From contig NZ_CP046051.1 in NCBI RefSeq assembly GCF_013315815.1, forward strand, positions 1,178,001 to 1,242,000: a stretch of DNA of 64,000 nt. The letters run 5' to 3'. Made by a program: the position numbers and the translations under genes. This document shows positions 18,243-25,645 of the stretch, one piece after another. Under the pieces are notes generated by a model. That model was not told where the DNA came from, ran no database searches, and worked only from the letters and a program-made list of their open reading frames with translations. This stretch comes from Caproicibacterium lactatifermentans (GTDB lineage Bacteria > Bacillota > Clostridia > Oscillospirales > Acutalibacteraceae). The first letter of the stretch is position 1. Every line of letters begins with the position of its first letter.

Positions 18243-19183
18243 ACAGCATCATCAGCTGGATCGGCGGGAAGAAAGCCCTGCGCGACCAGATCTACCAGCG
18301 GATGCCGATTCAGATAGGACGATATGTCGAGGTGTTCGGCGGGGGCGGCTGGGTGTTGTTCGGACGAAGGCCCGACTCCGCTATGGAGGTGTATAACGAC
18401 TTCAATGCCGATCTTGTCAACCTTTTTCGCTGCGTCCGCGACCGCCCGTTCGCGCTTCTGAAGGAACTGAACTTTCTGCCCCTTAACGGGCGGGACGAAT
18501 TCGGCGTCCTCAAAAGGTACCTCGAAAAAGAGGAATTCACCAGCCCTTACCTGAAAGAGGAACTGGAGATTGCCGAGCGTTACCTGGCTCCTCCGGAGTA
18601 TGAGGAAATCAAGCCGATCCTGCTCGAAAACGCAACGATGAATGACGTCAAGCGGGCCGCGGCCTTTTACAAACTCGTCCGCCTGAGCTACGGTAGCGGC
18701 TGCACCAGCTACGGCTGCCAGCCCTTCGATATCCGCAAGACCTTCCATTTGTTGTGGGAAGGCAGCCGGAGGCTCCGCGACACGGTTATAGAGAACAAAG
18801 ACTTTGATGCCCTCATCCGGCAGTACGAGCGGGATGACGCCTTCTATTATTGCGACCCGCCGTATTACCAGACGGAAGGTCATTACGCCGTGGCGTTTGG
18901 CCTCGAGGACCATTACCGTCTGCGGGACACGCTCGCTTCCTGCAAGGGGAAATGGCTGGTGAGCTATAACGACTGCGCATTCATCCGTGAGCTCTACCAT
19001 GACTTTCAGATCGAGGCGGTCAGCCGCCTGAGCAACCTTGCCCAGCGGTATGACGGCGGCTGCGAATACGCCGAAGTCCTTATCGCCAACTATGACACCA
19101 GTGAAAGACTGCGCGAACTGCCGGTGCAGATGAACCTCTTCGGTTCGTCCGACGCCGGCCTTTTTTGCTATGCAAAAGCATAG
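18239..19183 (+). CDS. D12-class DNA N6-adenine methyltransferase (Dam-like)
   Basis: The 314-residue enzyme methylates adenine in DNA using S-adenosylmethionine. It starts IISWIGGKKALRDQIYQRMP (motif X with the Gly-Gly-Lys), then VEVFGGGGWVLF (motif I), VYNDFNADLVNLFRCVRD, and the catalytic DPPY at 206-209 (CDPPYYQTEGHY). The GTG start overlaps the upstream gene. Its last codons are part of the terminator hairpin at 19161-19190. A solitary methylase with no nuclease partner fits host-mimicking modification that protects the element from restriction. Target specificity cannot be read. Confidence 0.9.
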   Translation: MNSIISWIGGKKALRDQIYQRMPIQIGRYVEVFGGGGWVLFGRRPDSAMEVYNDFNADLVNLFRCVRDRPFALLKELNFLPLNGRDEFGVLKRYLEKEEFTSPYLKEELEIAERYLAPPEYEEIKPILLENATMNDVKRAAAFYKLVRLSYGSGCTSYGCQPFDIRKTFHLLWEGSRRLRDTVIENKDFDALIRQYERDDAFYYCDPPYYQTEGHYAVAFGLEDHYRLRDTLASCKGKWLVSYNDCAFIRELYHDFQIEAVSRLSNLAQRYDGGCEYAEVLIANYDTSERLRELPVQMNLFGSSDAGLFCYAKA

Positions 19184-19190
19184 CAAAAAA
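19161..19190. terminator. Palindromic terminator overlapping the methylase stop codon
   Basis: TTTTTTGCTATGC, AAAA and GCATAGCAAAAAA form a perfect 13-bp inverted repeat, A/T-flanked on both sides and so active in either direction. The TAG stop is inside the right arm. Confidence 0.85.
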
Positions 19191-19201
19191 ATAAATTCAA
19201 C

Positions 19202-19283
19202 CGCGCCACATGCGCGAAAACTTCATGCGCTCCCGCCTTGTTTGCATCCATCGTGGCGCGCGATAATCCGCACATGAAGTTTT
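19202..19283 (+). repeat. Two interlocked inverted repeats (A-B-A'-B') upstream of the AbrB-like genes
   Basis: CGCGCCAC (19202-19209) is complementary to GTGGCGCG (19253-19260), and AAAACTTCATG (19217-19227) to CATGAAGTTTT (19273-19283); both are perfect. Because the pairs cross, the RNA would be a pseudoknot or two mutually exclusive hairpins. It lies in the leader of the next operon. Confidence 0.6.
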
Positions 19284-19318
19284 ATGACCAAACGGCCCAA
19301 ATCAAGGAGGAAAATGCA

Positions 19319-19765
19319 ATGAGATTACTTGAAACCAGCGCCGCCGTCGACCGGAAAGGGCGCCTCAGAATTCCCGAGGAAGTCTCCATTCAGCTGGAGC
19401 TTTCCCCCGGCGATGAAATCCGTGCCCTGATCTGCGACGATTCGCACACTCTGCAGGCTCTGTGGCGGGAGTTCGTTTCCCGCCACGGCGTGGAGCATGA
19501 ACAGGATCCGGCTGACAACGAGGCTTTGGAGGAAGTTGTGCTTCCCGGGGAGATGCTGGCGCAGGCGGGGTTCCGCGCCGGCGACGAGCTTGACGCCGTC
19601 TGCGGCGAGCGGAAGATCGTCATTACGGCCTCGGACGAAGCGCCCGGCCGTCTCGACCCTCTCGTCAGTCTGCCGAACGATCTGCGCAGGCTGTGCGGTG
19701 ATCTCGGATTCAACCCCGACACGGTTCGGAATGTGATGCGGGAAGGAGGTTATTTCCGTGAATAA
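19319..19765 (+). CDS. AbrB/SpoVT-like transcription regulator, long form
   Basis: The 148-residue protein has an N-terminal swapped-hairpin DNA-binding segment (AAVDRKGRLRIPEEVSI and LSPGDEIRALI), and a second, weaker copy of the same fold at about 75-110 (VVLPGEMLAQAGFRAGDELDAV). The start is ATG 19319 behind AAGGAGG; the frame is open upstream but lies in the interlocked-repeat leader. It overlaps the next AbrB-like gene by 8 bases. The pair probably regulates element genes and may bind the repeats just upstream. The target is unknown. Confidence 0.75.
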   Translation: MRLLETSAAVDRKGRLRIPEEVSIQLELSPGDEIRALICDDSHTLQALWREFVSRHGVEHEQDPADNEALEEVVLPGEMLAQAGFRAGDELDAVCGERKIVITASDEAPGRLDPLVSLPNDLRRLCGDLGFNPDTVRNVMREGGYFRE

Positions 19766-20048
19766 GCCGATTTACAAGATCCTCGACGCCAAGGGGCGCG
19801 TGCTGATCCCGCGGGAAGCGCGCTCAGCCGCGGGCATGGACTACGGCGACATTGTCCGTCTGGATGTTCAGAACGGCCGGGTGTCGGTCAAAAAGGTCAA
19901 CATCGTCGAGGTTGGGGACAAATCTCCGGAGGCGGTGGAAGCATTCGTGCACGCCGCCATCCGGGAGATGCCGGAGGATAGCCAGATCGCCATCGCCGCC
20001 CGGCTGCTGGAGCTGATCCAGCAGAGAAAGGAAGGCCGCCATGGATGA
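19758..20048 (+). CDS. AbrB/MazE-like small regulator
   Basis: The 96-residue protein begins with a typical AbrB hairpin: ILDAKGRVLIPREARSAAGMDYGDIVRLDV (residues 7-36, in two halves around the PREAR turn), then VSVKKVN. The C-terminal part is helical. GTG 19758 is the start, inside the end of the preceding gene, with GGAGG upstream. MazE-like antitoxins share this fold but no toxin gene is adjacent, so a transcription regulator is more likely. Confidence 0.75.
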   Translation: MNKPIYKILDAKGRVLIPREARSAAGMDYGDIVRLDVQNGRVSVKKVNIVEVGDKSPEAVEAFVHAAIREMPEDSQIAIAARLLELIQQRKEGRHG

Positions 20049-20637
20049 GAAATCGGCCTATGGCGGGGAAGACTGCGTCCAAACCGGAACCGGCATGTTC
20101 ATTGCCGGAACTGTGGTCGTCCTCAAGCCGGAAGCACTGCCACAAGATCAGCGCGGTATCCGTCAGCTCCTCTTCTGCGAAGGCGGATTGGGCAGCGGCC
20201 CGGACGAGCCCGACGGTTCTTCCGTGCGCGCCGTTTCCCTCGCCAACGGGGAATGTGTTCGCCGGAAACGCAGCGAAATCCTTGGGTTGCTGAAAACCGA
20301 GCTGCTTCCCGACCGCGCGCGGCTTCAGCTGTCACAGATCCGGCCCCTGGATTCGGAGGTTCCCAAGGCGCCGCAATTTTTCGGTTACTGCTTCCTGCCG
20401 GACGGGCGCTATGCCGCGGGTGTTCCTCTTTCCGATGAGATGGAGGTGCGGGAGTACATCGACACGCAGCGCGGATACCAGCACCGCGTCATGATCTGCG
20501 ACAGCGAAGACAGCTGTGTGTTCGAGATGACCGCAGGCAAAGTCACTTTCCCCACGCGGGAGGACATCGAGCGTTTTAATAAAGAACAAACGCCGCCGGA
20601 CGCGCCCGAGTCCGGCGGGATGGAAATGAAACCGTGA
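20041..20637 (+). CDS. Element accessory protein of unknown function
   Basis: The 198-residue protein has an N-terminal strand-rich segment (about 15-95), then FFGYCFLPDGRYAAGVPL and YIDTQRGYQHRVMICDSED, which look like one compact alpha/beta domain. It ends after an acidic/Pro linker in the tail GGMEMKP. ATG 20041 overlaps the stop of the AbrB-like gene. I do not recognise the family; neighbours suggest it belongs to the set of soluble proteins carried by such elements. A CGCCGGAC/GTCCGGCG hairpin lies in its last codons. Confidence 0.6.
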   Translation: MDEKSAYGGEDCVQTGTGMFIAGTVVVLKPEALPQDQRGIRQLLFCEGGLGSGPDEPDGSSVRAVSLANGECVRRKRSEILGLLKTELLPDRARLQLSQIRPLDSEVPKAPQFFGYCFLPDGRYAAGVPLSDEMEVREYIDTQRGYQHRVMICDSEDSCVFEMTAGKVTFPTREDIERFNKEQTPPDAPESGGMEMKP

Positions 20638-20665
20638 GTTTCCGAGAAAGTGAGGCGATCCGGCA

Positions 20666-21265
20666 ATGAAGAATATTGAAATCCGAAACGGCCGCGTCCT
20701 GTATTACAGCAATGAAGCGGGCTATGTGGAAAACGGCAGGGCCGTGGTCGACCCCATCTTCCAAAGCGATGAACTCTCGGACTTTCTTGCAAAGGAGAAG
20801 CTCGAGACTCTATGGACCAACGGTGTCTACGACCGACTCACCACCGCGAGAGAAACCTCGGCGGCGGGCGCGGAGGTCCCCGCAGCCGGGCGGGCCCATG
20901 GTTTCCCCGACCGCCCGCCGCTGAAAAGCTGCCGGATATGGCAGCTGAAGCCGGACGTGGATGTCCGCATGAAATTCGTCGGCTACGACGAGCTGCTGAA
21001 GAACTTCGGCGAGCCGGATCCCGGCAATTACCAGATTGCCTACGACGGGCAGGTGGAAACCAACGATCTGGAGGAACTCTACACCAAATTCAACGTCGAT
21101 CATCCGCCCGGTTACGAGGGGCACAGCCTTTCCATGTCGGACGTGGTGGAGCTGTACGACGAAACGGGCAGCTCCTTCCACTATATCGACCATTTCGGCT
21201 TTAAAGAGATCGGATTTGGCCCACCCGGGCAGGAGATGCGCCAGGGACCCGCCCTGAGTCCTTGA
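20666..21265 (+). CDS. YodL-domain protein
   Basis: The 199-residue protein carries a YodL-type domain at about 88-190: CRIWQLKPDVDVRMKFVGYD, then NYQIAYDGQVETNDLEELY, FNVDHPPGYEGHSLSMSDVV and FHYIDHFGFKEI, the order seen in YodL domains of conjugative elements and polyvalent proteins. Residues 1-85 are a variable head with a Pro/Ala-rich stretch. The biochemical role of YodL is unknown. It is the last gene of the accessory block before the secreted-protein block. Confidence 0.8.
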   Translation: MKNIEIRNGRVLYYSNEAGYVENGRAVVDPIFQSDELSDFLAKEKLETLWTNGVYDRLTTARETSAAGAEVPAAGRAHGFPDRPPLKSCRIWQLKPDVDVRMKFVGYDELLKNFGEPDPGNYQIAYDGQVETNDLEELYTKFNVDHPPGYEGHSLSMSDVVELYDETGSSFHYIDHFGFKEIGFGPPGQEMRQGPALSP

Positions 21266-21305
21266 AGAGCGCTACAAAATTTCAAACAAAATACGGAGGT
21301 GTGGA

Positions 21306-21875
21306 ATGAACCACGAAAACAACGACGGAAAGGAAAAAAATAAAAAGCGCAAAAGGGTGCTGCTGATTATCCTGCTCATCCTTTTGCTTGCAATCATCGG
21401 CATCACTTTTTCTTTTTGCCATGCCGGGACACCGAATGGTGGCGGCCCGTCCCCATCCAGCCAATCGGCCCCTTCTTCTTCCCTCGACGATAACGGCAAC
21501 GCCTTACCGGGCGGGTACGTCCCAAAATCCCGGCAGGAGATCCTGTCCGAGCTGCGGAAAAAGGAGGTCGTAGTCACCGACAAGGTGAGCGAGCAGATCG
21601 CTTTTTCAAGCGGCGTCAAGGGAACAGTCGGCACATGGGCGGTGGAGAACCCGGCATCCAACAAGGTGATTGAGCAGTGCGCTGTCATACTGAACGGACA
21701 GACCGTCGCGGAATCGGTGCCGATCTATCCCGGCCAGCATATTGAGCAGATCACCCTCTCCCAGAAAGTAGCCTCCGGTACTTACGACGTCATCGCAAAT
21801 ATCAAATATTACAGCACGGATACCAAGTCACTGCTTGGTCAGGCGGATTACCGCCTCAAGCTCACCGTTTCATAA
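21306..21875 (+). CDS. Membrane-anchored extracellular protein
   Basis: The 189-residue protein has a highly charged cytoplasmic start (KEKNKKRKR), one membrane helix (about 17-38: VLLIILLILLLAIIGITFSF), a Ser/Pro/Gly-rich linker and a beta-rich outer domain (about 75-189) with VGTWAVENPASNKVIEQCAV and SGTYDVIANIKYYS. The positive-inside rule puts the C-terminus outside. It sits directly upstream of two secreted proteins and the pilus locus, so a role in the mating surface is plausible. The family is not recognised. Confidence 0.65.
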   Translation: MNHENNDGKEKNKKRKRVLLIILLILLLAIIGITFSFCHAGTPNGGGPSPSSQSAPSSSLDDNGNALPGGYVPKSRQEILSELRKKEVVVTDKVSEQIAFSSGVKGTVGTWAVENPASNKVIEQCAVILNGQTVAESVPIYPGQHIEQITLSQKVASGTYDVIANIKYYSTDTKSLLGQADYRLKLTVS

Positions 21876-21923
21876 AGCCGGATTTCCGGCTTACAATCAG
21901 ATTTATAAGGAGGATTCCCCATA

Positions 21924-22514
21924 ATGAAAAAGGGTATCAAAAAACTGCTTGCGGGCATCGTCACCCTCGCTATGCTTTCCCTCGCGGCGGTTCCGGCGTT
22001 TGCCGCGACCACCACAACCGACTCGGGAACCGGCAGCGTCACCGGCTCTGTAACCATCAACGGCTCCATTTCGCCGCTGACGATCAGCGTGACGCACCCC
22101 ATCAACGTCGCCTACGCCATCAGCCCCGACACCGGCACATTCACTTCACCGGACATCGGCATCACCAACAACACCAAAACGGCGGTCAACGTCACCGTCC
22201 AGTCCCTCGCCGCAGCATCCGGCGGTACGCTAACCTTCACCGATGTCGACCCCGCGTCCAAGTCGTGGAATACACTGAACAACGCGGATTCCAAAAAATA
22301 CATCGCGCTCGGCGTGAAAGCGAAGGACTCCACCGGCTGGAACTCCGGTTACAGCACCGCCACCCATTGGGCGACCACCCCGTCGCCGCTGCTGGTCGGA
22401 TCGCTGAATCCCGCCACGACCGGGACCCTGACGCTTACGGCGGATTACGGCCTTGCCTTCGACGCAGCCTACACCGCAAACCACAGTCTCGTGTTCCTGT
22501 TCCAGCTCACATAA
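21924..22514 (+). CDS. Secreted beta-rich surface protein sharing a domain with the next large protein
   Basis: The 196-residue protein has a classic signal peptide (MKKGIKKLLAGIVTLAML, cleavage near AFA-ATT at about 27). The mature part is Thr/Ser-rich and beta-strand-like: SVTHPINVAYAISPDTG, FTSPDIGITNNTKTAVNV, SLAAASGGTLTFTDVDP and TADYGLAF. The same domain forms the C-terminus of the 623-residue protein downstream. Its low-complexity Thr-rich character recalls WxL-type and adhesin domains, but no WxL motif is seen. GGAGG lies upstream of ATG. Confidence 0.65.
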   Translation: MKKGIKKLLAGIVTLAMLSLAAVPAFAATTTTDSGTGSVTGSVTINGSISPLTISVTHPINVAYAISPDTGTFTSPDIGITNNTKTAVNVTVQSLAAASGGTLTFTDVDPASKSWNTLNNADSKKYIALGVKAKDSTGWNSGYSTATHWATTPSPLLVGSLNPATTGTLTLTADYGLAFDAAYTANHSLVFLFQLT

Positions 22515-22530
22515 CCGATAACGGACAGAC

Positions 22531-22557
22531 GGTCGGAAGCATACAGCTTCCGGCCGC
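22531..22557 (+). terminator. Hairpin between two secreted-protein genes
   Basis: CGGTCGGAAGC and GCTTCCGGCCG pair over 11 bp with one G-U. The U tract is poor (CTATTTG), so it may be a weak terminator or an RNA-stability element. Confidence 0.4.
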
Positions 22558-22589
22558 TATTTGTCCCCGGAAAGGAGGTCAAACTCTTC

Positions 22590-24461
22590 ATGCGTTGCTT
22601 CAAGCGCCTGTGTTGCGTCCCGCTCCTTGCCTGCTTCCTGCTGTTCTCGTCTGCCTTGCCCGGTGTCACAGCTTCCGCGGCGACCACCCTGACACTTTCC
22701 GCATCGCCGAATCCCGCAGGGAATTATGTTGCTTTGAACTGGACAAACAGTGACAAAAGCCAACCGTACAGCTACATGCTGTACAGTAAATCTTCCCATG
22801 AGACCGCGTTTCAAAGCATTCCATCAAAGGCCAGCGTGAAAGTGCTGAACATCTACCCCGACGTGACGCCGATCGTGACCTTCACAACGTGGCAGGGGCA
22901 GAACTATACCCTTCCGAAATCCGCGTCGCTGAAAATGTGGATGGAAACTCCGAACCAATACGACCCCAAAGGCTTCGGCAAAGGCTTGATTTCGGTCGAC
23001 CCTGTATCCATCACCAGTTATAATGCCAATCCGAACGCATACCTGAAGAATTCAGACGGCTTGTATAAATATGACACCTTATATTTTGGAGCATGGGATG
23101 CCTTTGCCAGCGAGGATCTCTCCGCTGCGGCGGAAACTGTTACCGATGCTTTCATAAAAACCGGCAGAGGGGTTCTTTTCGGACATGATACGATGGTGAA
23201 TAACGACACCATCTCCATGCCGAATTTTTTCAAGCTGGCCCATTACTGCAATGTTCAGACCATCAGCCATTACACGGTACTCGGTAATACGCAGATCAAG
23301 GTTTTCAAAAAAGGCTTGCTGACCAACTACCCCTGGCCGGTTGGGGGCATCGGCACGGTGCTGAACGTGCCGATGTCTCACTCCAACCAGATGGCCTTCG
23401 GCGACATCTGGATGACCTACCAGCAGCCTTTTACCTATCCGAACAGCACCCTTGTTACCTCGGGTCTGGGCACCAACAATTTCTATCTCACCAGCTGGAG
23501 CAATGCCGCAATGATCCAGACAGGTCACTCCAATGGCGACGCTACCCCTGATGAGCAGCGGGTGACGGCGAACACGCTTTTCTATTTAAGCCAGATCACC
23601 ACCGATACGAGTTGGTCTGATCACAAGGGGCAGGATTTGGACGCGCCAAATGCGCCGGCCATTTCAGGCATCACCCATAATTCCGGGCGAACACAATACA
23701 CGGTCAGCTACTCCTCGCAGGACAATGCTACTGGTTATCAGTATTATGTGGAAAGCACCGGTGAAAACGATGGTATGAAATACGATTCGCCTACCATCAG
23801 TACCAGCATCGAAAGCGGGATGAAGGGTTACTCCATTGCCGTTGACAATAACCCATCCGGGGTTCCTGACGGCTCCATCACCACCACAGCAGGAAGTTAC
23901 ACTTTTGCGCGGCCATCCGGCAGCGGTTTTTATGTTCACATTGCCGCTGCCGACAACGTAGGAAATGTTTCAGCAGTCTCGACCTATCATGTGGACGAGC
24001 TCGTTTCCGTCACACATCCGGTCAGCGTCGGCTATGCGATTAACCCCAACAGCGCGGCTCCTTTTACGGCGCCAGATGTCCAAATCGTCAACAATTCCAC
24101 GATTCCCATTCGGGTTTCCGTTCAAAGCCTGTCCGCATCCACCGGAGGCTCGCTCACGCTGAACGACGTATCGCCCTCCAAGTATGCGGACTGGAGCAAG
24201 CTGACAACCGTGCAGACCAGATCGAATATTGCCCTCGGGCTTGGGATCAGGGAAACAGCAGCCGGAAGCGGCACATGGTCGGAGATCGACCGGACAGCCC
24301 CGCTCTATGCCTCAGATATCACAGACAAGACTCCTCTCGGTGTCCTGAACCCCAACGGCGCCGCGGGAACACTGGAGTTAACGGCGAAATACGGTCTTGC
24401 CTGGGATAAAGCCTACACTTCGGTTCACAGCCTTTCGCTGTTTTTCGATCTTACAGATTGA
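22590..24461 (+). CDS. Large secreted adhesin-like protein (DUF5057-like plus shared C-terminal domain)
   Basis: The 623-residue protein has a signal peptide (residues 1-30, ending ASAA). A Fibronectin-III-like strand segment is followed by a DUF5057-like domain (about 75-340: KVLNIYPDVTPIV, FGKGLISVDPVSITSYN, YDTLYFGAWDAFASEDL, GRGVLFGHDTM). A second beta domain (about 350-465) ends AAADNVGNVSAVSTYHV. The last 150 residues repeat the domain of the preceding gene: SVTHPVSVGYAINPNS, APDVQIVNNSTIPIRV and LTAKYGLAWDKAY. No membrane or sortase anchor is seen. It could be a pilus tip or mating-contact protein. The start ATG 22590 has AAAGGAGG. Confidence 0.7.
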   Translation: MRCFKRLCCVPLLACFLLFSSALPGVTASAATTLTLSASPNPAGNYVALNWTNSDKSQPYSYMLYSKSSHETAFQSIPSKASVKVLNIYPDVTPIVTFTTWQGQNYTLPKSASLKMWMETPNQYDPKGFGKGLISVDPVSITSYNANPNAYLKNSDGLYKYDTLYFGAWDAFASEDLSAAAETVTDAFIKTGRGVLFGHDTMVNNDTISMPNFFKLAHYCNVQTISHYTVLGNTQIKVFKKGLLTNYPWPVGGIGTVLNVPMSHSNQMAFGDIWMTYQQPFTYPNSTLVTSGLGTNNFYLTSWSNAAMIQTGHSNGDATPDEQRVTANTLFYLSQITTDTSWSDHKGQDLDAPNAPAISGITHNSGRTQYTVSYSSQDNATGYQYYVESTGENDGMKYDSPTISTSIESGMKGYSIAVDNNPSGVPDGSITTTAGSYTFARPSGSGFYVHIAAADNVGNVSAVSTYHVDELVSVTHPVSVGYAINPNSAAPFTAPDVQIVNNSTIPIRVSVQSLSASTGGSLTLNDVSPSKYADWSKLTTVQTRSNIALGLGIRETAAGSGTWSEIDRTAPLYASDITDKTPLGVLNPNGAAGTLELTAKYGLAWDKAYTSVHSLSLFFDLTD

Positions 24462-24479
24462 AAACGGATTTCTTCCACT

Positions 24480-24501
24480 GACAGCGGAAGGCTGTCTTTT
24501 T
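24480..24501 (+). terminator. Intrinsic terminator after the adhesin-like gene
   Basis: GACAGC and GCTGTC form a 6-bp stem with loop GGAAG followed by TTTTTATA, 18 bases past the stop codon. Confidence 0.7.
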
Positions 24502-24535
24502 ATACCCAAATTTGAAAACACAGGAGGAACAAGTC

Positions 24536-24922
24536 ATGAGTGAACTGCAGAATGTACCGGCCGCCGCCCCCGAAAGTCCGGCGCAGCCCATGCAGGTGGA
24601 TGTGAAAATCGGCTCCATCCGGCCGGAGGGCAATGTCAAAGCCTACGCTTCAGTCAACCTGAACGGCTGCTTTGCTATCCGTAATGTCAAGGTGCTCGAA
24701 AGCAGCAAGGGGCTGTTCGTGAGCATGCCGAGCTACCGGGCCGGGAACGGCGAGTACCGGGACATCTGCTTCCCGGTCACCAAGAAATTCCGGGAGCAGC
24801 TCAACGGCGCGGTGCTGGACGCCTATCACCAGGCGCTGATCCAGGGGCAGAAGGAAGCCCTCAGGCAGCATCTTCCCGAGGCTCCGAAGCAGGAAGCCGG
24901 AATGCAGATGGCGGGCGTGTGA
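24536..24922 (+). CDS. SpoVG-like DNA/RNA-binding protein
   Basis: The 128-residue protein has a SpoVG-type core at about 20-100: VDVKIGSIRPEGNVKAYASV, LNGCFAIRNVKVLES, GLFVSMPSYRAGNGEYRDIC and FPVTKKFREQLNGAVLDAYH. Chromosomal SpoVG is a small nucleic-acid-binding regulator; this copy belongs to the element, directly before the pilin gene, and has an extra Gln/Ala/Pro tail ending GMQMAGV. The start is ATG 24536 behind CAGGAGG. Its stop codon lies in the loop of a strong terminator. Confidence 0.88.
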   Translation: MSELQNVPAAAPESPAQPMQVDVKIGSIRPEGNVKAYASVNLNGCFAIRNVKVLESSKGLFVSMPSYRAGNGEYRDICFPVTKKFREQLNGAVLDAYHQALIQGQKEALRQHLPEAPKQEAGMQMAGV

Positions 24923-24937
24923 CGCCCGCCATCTTTT
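24907..24937 (+). terminator. Strong terminator over the SpoVG-like stop codon
   Basis: GATGGCGGGCGT and ACGCCCGCCATC form a perfect 12-bp stem with a 3-base loop, followed by TTTT. The TGA stop spans the loop. It should cut transcription into the pilus locus unless antitermination occurs or the ribosome masks the hairpin. Confidence 0.8.
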
Positions 24938-24973
24938 CGCCCCAAAGTATAAACAGAATAACGGAGGTATGTC

Positions 24974-25204
24974 ATGAAAAAGAAAATATCCAGCGCGAAA
25001 AAGGAGTTCGCGTGCAAGCTGCTCCGGTTTTATGCCAGAGTATCCTCCCGGAAGGCGGAAGGATTCGTTGACAGCGCCATCAAAATCCTGATTGCCGTCG
25101 TCATCGGTGCGCTGCTCCTCGCCGGCCTGTATGCCCTGTTCGGCAATACGATTCTGCCGACCGTGACCCAGCGGATCAAAGATATGTTCAATTATGCCGG
25201 GTAA
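24974..25204 (+). CDS. Flp-like major pilin (DUF6133 type)
   Basis: The 76-residue prepilin has a long basic leader (about 1-33), then a processing-like site in SSRKAEGFVDSAIK, and a single hydrophobic helix ILIAVVIGALLLAGLYALF followed by a short polar end (QRIKDMFNYAG). This layout, tiny size and position in front of a prepilin peptidase and Tad ATPase genes mark it as the pilus subunit. Cleavage is probably after Gly in AEG-FVD; an acidic residue at +3 replaces the usual Glu at +5. It is a structural protein of the extracellular fibre. Confidence 0.8.
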   Translation: MKKKISSAKKEFACKLLRFYARVSSRKAEGFVDSAIKILIAVVIGALLLAGLYALFGNTILPTVTQRIKDMFNYAG

Positions 25205-25209
25205 AGGCC

Positions 25210-25626
25210 ATGGTCTGGATACGAACCGCCGCTTTTTTTCTTCTGCTGTCGGCGGCTGCTGCCGGCGATCTCAAAAACAGGGAGATCCCGAGGGGCGACA
25301 TTCCCGGCATATTCCTGGCCGGGCTCCTCGTCTTTAACCCGATCAGGCTGCTCGGCGCCCTCGCGGGCGCCCCAATTTTTATCCTCGCCCTGATCTGTAA
25401 GGACAGGCTGGGTTTCGGAGACGTATGGCTGACAATCGCGGCCGGGTCCGTCGTTGGATTTGAGCATGGGCTGTGGGCACAGATCATCGCCTACAGCTCC
25501 ATGCTCTTTTTTTACGTTGGCTGTCGGATCTATCGGAAGTACAGGCCGCATGGAAAGGTGCTGAACCAGCCGTACCCCCTTGCGCCTTTTATCTCATTCG
25601 GCTTTATCGCGGCCTATTTTCTATGA
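25210..25626 (+). CDS. tadV: Prepilin peptidase (A24 family, TadV/CpaA)
   Basis: The 138-residue membrane aspartic protease removes the leader from Flp-type prepilins. Both catalytic Asp residues are visible: AAAGDLKNREIP near residue 20 and LGFGDVWL near 77. Four or five membrane helices span the protein, as usual for the short TadV form without the methylase domain. It starts at ATG 25210, 5 bases after the pilin stop, and overlaps nothing downstream. It is the expected partner of the pilin. Confidence 0.92.
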   Translation: MVWIRTAAFFLLLSAAAAGDLKNREIPRGDIPGIFLAGLLVFNPIRLLGALAGAPIFILALICKDRLGFGDVWLTIAAGSVVGFEHGLWAQIIAYSSMLFFYVGCRIYRKYRPHGKVLNQPYPLAPFISFGFIAAYFL

Positions 25627-25645
25627 ATATTGGAGGGATTATCTC

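Noticed and set aside
18041..19186. A 381-residue minus-strand open frame opposite the adenine methylase
   Set aside because: It has no ribosome site and no recognisable motif, and it lies over a methylase with all catalytic motifs; it is a GC-rich shadow frame.
19319..20048. AbrB-type antitoxin/toxin pair
   Set aside because: Both genes are AbrB-like regulators; no PIN, MazF or other toxin fold lies next to them.
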